Of a DNA stretch of 38,696 nucleotides, positions 34,501 to 38,696 are shown piece by piece. The notes below the pieces were generated by a model. It made no database searches, was not told the origin of the DNA, and worked only from the letters and a program-made list of their open reading frames with translations. Location: assembly GCA_030425285.1 (NCBI GenBank), contig JAUIAY010000015.1, positions 1 through 38,696 on the forward strand. The letters are read 5' to 3'. The position numbers were made by a program, and so were the translations under genes. Position 1 is the stretch's first letter, and every line of letters begins with the position of its first letter. The stretch comes from Bacteroidia bacterium. GTDB lineage: Bacteria > Bacteroidota > Bacteroidia > Flavobacteriales > Flavobacteriaceae.

Positions 34501-37500
34501 AAACGTTCCATTACCAGATGTTGTCCACGTACCAGAACTGGCACCGCCGCCTAAACTAGCATTAAGGCTAATGGTTGTATCGGTTTCACAAATGGATTGG
34601 TTAGTGCCGGCATCTACAGTTGGTTCCGCATTAATGGTTACGGTCATACTATCAGATACAGCGCCACAAACACCAGCTGGATTATTTGTTGTGTATGTTA
34701 AAATTATTGAACCATTGGAAATATCAGCTGCACTAGGCGTGTAAATAGATCCTGCAAATGTTCCGCTACCACTTGTAGACCAAGTTGCTGTTGTAGCACT
34801 GCCACCATAGCTAGCACTTGAAACATCCACAGTTTCTGATGAACAAATGGTTTGATCAATACCAGCATTTACTGTAGCTGCAGGATATATAGTTATTTGA
34901 ACAGAGTCTGTAGCATTTCCACAAGGGCCTGTACTATCAGGATCATTACTCGTATAAGTTAAAGTTATTGTTCCTGTTTCGCCAACACCAGGTGTATAGG
35001 TCGCATTAGGGGCATTACTACTAAATGTTCCGGTTCCACCAGACCATGTACCAAGAGTAGCACTACCCCCAAGGCTAGCACTCATAGTTACAGAGTCACT
35101 ACTACAAATAGTTTGATCGACTCCAGCATATACTGTAGGAGCTTGATTGATGGTTACCACCATACTGTCACTAACAGGGGGGCACACACCATCACTTGGT
35201 GTGTTGGTATAAGTCAGCGTAACTGAACCGTTAAAAATATCTGATGCACTAGGAGTGTAGATCCCGCTTCCAAAAATTCCTGATCCTGAAGTATTCCAGC
35301 TACCTGCGTGATTGGTCCCATTAATACTAGCTGAAGATAAATCAACAGTATCGCTTTCACAGATGGTGACATCAGCTGGTGCTGTTACTGTTGGAGTTGA
35401 GTTTACATTAACTGTAACACTTTCATTAAGGGTTATATCACAATTATTATTGCCACCAGGATAAGCACCATTAGTGTATCTCACTCTATTAAGAGTATAT
35501 GTTGTAGTTGTAGTAGGGGAAACAGTTAAATTATAAATACCACTTGCATTTAAGTTAACATTTGTATTTCCTGAACCATCATTATATCTTATTCGTGCGC
35601 CTGGTGTTCCAGAGAAAGTTATAATTGTAGAATCACCATTACAAATAGTTGCATCAGATGAGGTAATTTCTGCTTCAGGATCTTCTAAAATATGTATTTG
35701 CATAGTGCTTTCAATTGGAGGGCAACCCGTACTTCCAATAGGTATAGTCACTAAACTTATTGTTATTACACTTCCAGGTAGTGCGGATGAAGGTATGGCG
35801 TAAGTACTATTTTCGTGGTGGTCATATATATCGTTACAATCTGTACCACAAGGATATGGAATCCCAAAAAAGCTACACCAAATAATACTACAATCTTCAC
35901 CTATATATTCATCGGAAAAACCTCCTCCAGCACCATTGTCGTCCCAATCCCAATATTGATATCCTGTTGTACCTAGGGCAGTAAGAATAAAACCTGAATC
36001 ACCATCCATGGTTACACTACTTGTTCCATAACAGACATAAATATCTGGTCCAGCATCAATGTCTGTAACACTAAAATTAATGTTAAGACCTAAAGAACTA
36101 CTTGATGATCCACAAGCATTTGAGGTTGTTATAGAAATAGTTTCATTAATAGTAGCCCAAGAATTAAAACCAATAACTATCTCATTTGTTCCTTGTCCAG
36201 ATTCGATGGAAAGACCACTTGACACGGACCAAGTATAGGTATCTACATTAGGGTCTAAATTAACAGAATAGGTTGCATCTTCTGTAACACAAAAGAATGC
36301 TTGGTTACCAGAGATTACAGGAGTTTGAGGTAAACCATTATTTACAGTTATTTGCCCATTCATAGAAACAGGAGTGCCACAACCAGTTGTTGTTACTGTA
36401 TAATCGTATATACCTGGAGATGTACTAGATCCACTAATGGTATATTCTCCTGTGGTGGAGTTATAAGAGCCACTTATTCCAGGAAGAGCAGGACTGAAAT
36501 TTATATTAGCCCCTGTAGCACCAGAATTCAATTGAAACACTATTGGTGTCATTGGCGTGCCATCATTACATACACTTTCATCCAAAGATGATGATGCTAA
36601 AGTCATATTTGCGTCTGGAGCTATTATGATAGTGCCTGTTGTTGTTGCTGTACCACAACCTTCAGGTGTTATTGTATAGTTAAAGGTGCCAATTTGTGTG
36701 GATGTACCACTTATAGTAAAAGTACCACTGTTGTAAGTTCCAGTTACGCCTATTGGAACACCTGTTACTGTAGCACCTGTGGCATTTCCTATATTATAAA
36801 TTATATCTGAAATCGGAGCTCCATCACAAGCTGTTTGATTATCATTTGCAGAAGTCAGTGCAATAGTCGCGTCTGGTGTAACAGTCATGGTTATACTTTG
36901 ACTGGCTGGTACTGGGTCGGCACATGCTAAACTTGAAGAAACTTCAACTGAAACTATATCATTATGAGCAATTGCAGATGAGCTATAAGAGCTATTCGTT
37001 CCTACAGGGTTACCATTTACATACCATTGATAGCTTGGTGTTGCGCCACCATTTATTAAGTTGGTAATGAAAAATGTGACGGTATCACCGCTACATATTG
37101 GGTTATCTCCATTTAATGTAAACGAAACAGGTAATGGAGGGTTTACAGTCATAACAATCGTATTACTTACTGTCGAAGTATTACAAGGTCCAGAAGTAAT
37201 TTCAACATACACATCATCGTTGTTGTTTAATGCTGTGGTGGTATACGTTGCACTGTTGTTGCCAACAGATGAACCACTAACAAACCATTCATATTGAGGA
37301 TTCGCACCTAAATTGCTTCCAGAAGCGGTAAACGTTACAGAATCACCTTGACAAATGGTAGATGAAGGGGAAACATTTATGGTTGCTGTAGCTCCTTGAA
37401 CATAGTCTAAAACGGTAACATTTGTGCTACAAGTTGCTGAATTACCGTTGGCATCGGTTACGGTTAAAGTAACTGGATTTACACCAATATCAGAACAATC

Positions 37501-38696
37501 AAAACTGGTGATATTAGTATCGAATGTTAGCCCACCACAAGCGTCTGAAGAACCGTTGTCTATTGCATTTTCAGCAATAGAAGCCGTTCCAGCTGCATCC
37601 AATGTTACGGTTAAAGGTTGACAGATAACCGTTGGTGCTTCATTGTCCTGAACATTTACGGTAAAATCGCAAGTTGCTGTTTGTCCATTGCCGTCATCAG
37701 CAATAACATCAACTGTAGTACTTCCCACTGGAAAATTATATGGGAATGTAATAGGGTTTCCACCAACTTCATAAGTTACTATAGGTGCACCACTACAATT
37801 ATCAGTAGCAGTGGCAGTAAAAGACAGTGATGTATAGCACTCACCAGCATCTGTATTGTAAAACGCATTTGGAGCAGGACAAGTTATTGAAGGTGGCGTC
37901 ACATCTTGTACTGTAATAATTTGTGCACAAGTAGCAGTAAGACCTGATGTGTCTTCAACAGTCCATGTAACCGTATGTGTACCAACTGGTAATGGTAATT
38001 GAGATGCTAAATCGTTTGTTACTGAAGCAATGGCACAATTATCACCAGTAGTAGGAACTCCCAATGTAATACTAGTTGCTTCACAATTGGCATCAGCATT
38101 AACAGTCACAGGGGCTGGGCAGGTAATAGAGGGTGATTCAATATCCGTTACTGTAATCGTAAAGCTACAGGTTGTTGTATTTCCGTTCCCATCATCAGCT
38201 GTATATTCTATAGTTGTTGTTCCTATTGGGAATAAATCTCCTGAAGTTAATCCTGAAGAATCGGTTTGAGTTACTATCGCTGTTCCGCAAGTATCAGTTG
38301 CTGTTGGAATTATAAAATTAACAATAGCTCCACAAATTCCCGCATCATTATTTACTGAAACACTAGGAGGGCAAGAGTTAAAGGTTGGAAGTGTCACGTC
38401 ATCAATCACGACGTTTTGAGTTTGAGTAGATGCGTTACCATTTAAATCCGTGTATGTCCAAGTCACGATTGTAGTCCCTTGTGCTGTGATAGGCAATGTT
38501 GCATCGTTAGTTACGGTTACTGTTCCACCACAGTTGTCTGTAGCCGTTGGCGCCGTCAATGCTGTTACTTCACATTCTGCGGTTACATCAGCAAGGGTTG
38601 CAACATCAGGAGTTGGTGCTGTTACATCATCAATTACTACGTTCTGTGTTTGTGTTGCTGTGTTTCCGTTTCCGTCATCGTATGTCCAAGTTACTA
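31582..38696 (-). CDS. giant HYR/Ig-like/LamG secreted protein, T9SS type A, 5' partial
   Basis: The frame is open to the right window edge with no stop, so the start, signal peptide and more repeats lie outside; over 2360 residues are seen. An apparent start codon at 38559 (TTG) is not a real start, because HYR-type sequence continues beyond it. Numbering from 38559, HYR-type modules fill ~1-385 (TATDNCGG, IDDVTLPTF, FTITVTDIESPSITCPAP). Many Ig/PKD-like modules follow to ~1395, the last four being tandem repeats of ~85 residues. A LamG domain lies at ~1480-1660 (NFSIEAWIKP, RWYHIAVTYNG, DEIRIWNTNL). A long post-LamG block precedes the type A sorting domain (VYLMNMLGQSIKSW, LSEGNYIIKV). A surface adhesin is likely but unproven. 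From LamG on, it is paralogous to 22113-28628. Confidence 0.92.
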   Translation of the reverse strand, partial: VTWTYDDGNGNTATQTQNVVIDDVTAPTPDVATLADVTAECEVTALTAPTATDNCGGTVTVTNDATLPITAQGTTIVTWTYTDLNGNASTQTQNVVIDDVTLPTFNSCPPSVSVNNDAGICGAIVNFIIPTATDTCGTAIVTQTDSSGLTSGDLFPIGTTTIEYTADDGNGNTTTCSFTITVTDIESPSITCPAPVTVNADANCEATSITLGVPTTGDNCAIASVTNDLASQLPLPVGTHTVTWTVEDTSGLTATCAQIITVQDVTPPSITCPAPNAFYNTDAGECYTSLSFTATATDNCSGAPIVTYEVGGNPITFPYNFPVGSTTVDVIADDGNGQTATCDFTVNVQDNEAPTVICQPLTVTLDAAGTASIAENAIDNGSSDACGGLTFDTNITSFDCSDIGVNPVTLTVTDANGNSATCSTNVTVLDYVQGATATINVSPSSTICQGDSVTFTASGSNLGANPQYEWFVSGSSVGNNSATYTTTALNNNDDVYVEITSGPCNTSTVSNTIVMTVNPPLPVSFTLNGDNPICSGDTVTFFITNLINGGATPSYQWYVNGNPVGTNSSYSSSAIAHNDIVSVEVSSSLACADPVPASQSITMTVTPDATIALTSANDNQTACDGAPISDIIYNIGNATGATVTGVPIGVTGTYNSGTFTISGTSTQIGTFNYTITPEGCGTATTTGTIIIAPDANMTLASSSLDESVCNDGTPMTPIVFQLNSGATGANINFSPALPGISGSYNSTTGEYTISGSSTSPGIYDYTVTTTGCGTPVSMNGQITVNNGLPQTPVISGNQAFFCVTEDATYSVNLDPNVDTYTWSVSSGLSIESGQGTNEIVIGFNSWATINETISITTSNACGSSSSSLGLNINFSVTDIDAGPDIYVCYGTSSVTMDGDSGFILTALGTTGYQYWDWDDNGAGGGFSDEYIGEDCSIIWCSFFGIPYPCGTDCNDIYDHHENSTYAIPSSALPGSVITISLVTIPIGSTGCPPIESTMQIHILEDPEAEITSSDATICNGDSTIITFSGTPGARIRYNDGSGNTNVNLNASGIYNLTVSPTTTTTYTLNRVRYTNGAYPGGNNNCDITLNESVTVNVNSTPTVTAPADVTICESDTVDLSSASINGTNHAGSWNTSGSGIFGSGIYTPSASDIFNGSVTLTYTNTPSDGVCPPVSDSMVVTINQAPTVYAGVDQTICSSDSVTMSASLGGSATLGTWSGGTGTFSSNAPNATYTPGVGETGTITLTYTSNDPDSTGPCGNATDSVQITIYPAATVNAGIDQTICSSETVDVSSASYGGSATTATWSTSGSGTFAGSIYTPSAADISNGSIILTYTTNNPAGVCGAVSDSMTVTINAEPTVDAGTNQSICETDTTISLNASLGGGASSGTWTTSGNGTFNNNNPNAIYTIGSNDISNGNVTLTYTTNNPAGPCSATSDSVTYTIAPYVSASATNVTSISDCSDTSVQLQANGSGQWTVTSTPSGSPYSFSSVNDPNAIFSGESGSTYDITWTLDNVSPCSDDTATLQVVFPDCGDFIDFDGADDNINFANNYNLSGNFSIEAWIKPNVINSSIKTVLSKRNATNLATGYDLRLVNNTISFNANGSSISANGLTNNRWYHIAVTYNGSQYRLYIDGILMNTNTGPSPSSNNFNTLLGAMSRTNNTPVNYFNGWLDEIRIWNTNLSADQIRLMMNQEIENNGGNVIGSITGPTVNSGLNWGNLIAYYQMNQGTPDIAAGNLNADVGVNGILRNITSLQNESAPLPYISANNGNWTNQSTWLNGSVQQIPNSNGINGSPVTWNIVRTQHDVSSTNKDITLLGLLVDNNTLSIENSNPNDGHSIRVTTYLKIDGVLDLEGESQLLQDTGSIVDYSGTGALHRDQQGTTNMFNYNYWSSPVSQNGNTYQIGSILYDGNNAVNWTTGNNATGSTNPVTLSSRWLYLFENYTAGNYADWHAINTSYNVPVGLGFTMKGSGVGDPINDVQNYTFVGQPNNGTITTPVTGGNEALIGNPYPSAIDANQFIADNAGSITGPLYFWEHSKTNTSHITVDYEGGYAAYSNSGGVAATTPPTGLGGVGTIGKVPQRYIPVGQGFYVTGDADGGLVTFNNAQRAFRKESTANTSVFIRNGSTDSNRNPEETVDLIKRVRIAFTSPEGAIRPLLLAFTPNNEASDDFDYGYDATNSDAFPSDMSFDINHEKYVIQGVGEFNTDSMYPVIIELGINGIIEIALTGLENFDEDIDVFIYDSLLGTYTRINEFNYQNHLDAGIYTDRFFVTFQEEGVLSVADNDTQDIIVNYLNNTHEIYIKVPHHIDIKQVYLMNMLGQSIKSWNKTNAPLSTETRIPVRNLSEGNYIIKVQTSDNKTVNKKIIIKGY
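34375..35400 (-). repeat. four tandem ~255-bp coding repeats (Ig-like modules)
   Basis: Within the giant gene, four consecutive modules of about 85 residues share the frame xTICxSDTVxxSASxGG...GTW...SGTF...YTPSxxDISNGSVTLTYTTNxPxGxC...SDSxTVTI. The nucleotide copies are clearly diverged, so this is an old amplification under protein-level selection, not a recent slippage array. Each module keeps one Cys near its start and one near its end, a likely disulfide. Confidence 0.85.
38041..38696 (-). repeat. tandem HYR-type coding repeats at the right edge
   Basis: The right-hand modules repeat the pattern TAPTATDNCGG...GTTxVTWTYxDxNGNxxTQTQNVVIDDVT with a period of about 230 bp. The string TQTQNVVIDDVT occurs twice exactly. 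Most modules carry a conserved Cys pair. More copies probably lie beyond the window. Confidence 0.75.

Noticed and set aside
34375-35400. Regular repeats that could suggest a CRISPR or satellite array
   Set aside because: The ~255-bp period is too long for CRISPR, and the copies are open in one frame and encode Ig-like modules of a surface protein.
31582-38559. Start codon at 38559 for the right-edge giant gene
   Set aside because: It is a TTG inside continuous HYR-type coding sequence that stays open to the window edge, so the true start lies outside.

Overview
The window looks like a chromosomal piece of a marine-type flavobacterium (Bacteroidota, probably Flavobacteriaceae). This rests on AT-rich DNA, weak Shine-Dalgarno signals, several matches to the Bacteroidota promoter form TTG-N17-23-TAnnTTTG, and five proteins ending in type IX secretion system (T9SS) sorting domains. 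No species is claimed. No tRNA, rRNA, CRISPR array, transposase, integrase or phage gene was seen.

Left edge (1-3050): two tandem + strand genes for T9SS type B exported proteins. The first lacks its 5' end. The second is complete, with a beta-propeller-like N-terminal part and a PKD domain. They end at a hairpin terminator shared with a convergent gene.

Housekeeping core (3053-22038): the minus strand carries a DEAD-box RNA helicase, a polyproline-tailed secreted protein, a Cys/His-repeat lipoprotein and the nucleotide-pool cleaner RdgB. The plus strand carries a DUF4421-like protein, an AtoE-type short-chain fatty acid transporter, a long-chain acyl-CoA ligase and ribosome hibernation factor HPF. 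Next come a possible 46-aa membrane peptide, RlmH coupled to an unknown secreted protein, a DoxX-like membrane protein, a nadC-yihY-priA run, a convergent LytTR response regulator, the rpsF-rpsR-rplI ribosomal operon with a near-consensus promoter, a DUF6495-like gene and hisS. The atoE and acyl-CoA ligase neighbours suggest fatty acid uptake and activation. HPF, RlmH, the S6/S18/L9 operon, the helicase and HisS all concern ribosomes or translation.

Right part (22036-38696): three very large or large minus-strand genes for secreted T9SS type A proteins, each followed by its own hairpin terminator. They are a 2171-aa GEVED/choice-of-anchor-D/LamG protein, an 845-aa M14 zinc carboxypeptidase with fibronectin III and GEVED domains, and a HYR/Ig-like/LamG giant protein of more than 2300 aa that runs off the right edge. 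The first and third share a long homologous C-terminal half. The first two genes share a nearly identical 33-bp upstream element with two direct ATGAAA boxes (TTTCAT on the coding strand) 20 bp apart. This element, with a promoter-like sequence inside it, is the most interesting undescribed signal in the window and suggests that the secreted proteins are co-regulated.
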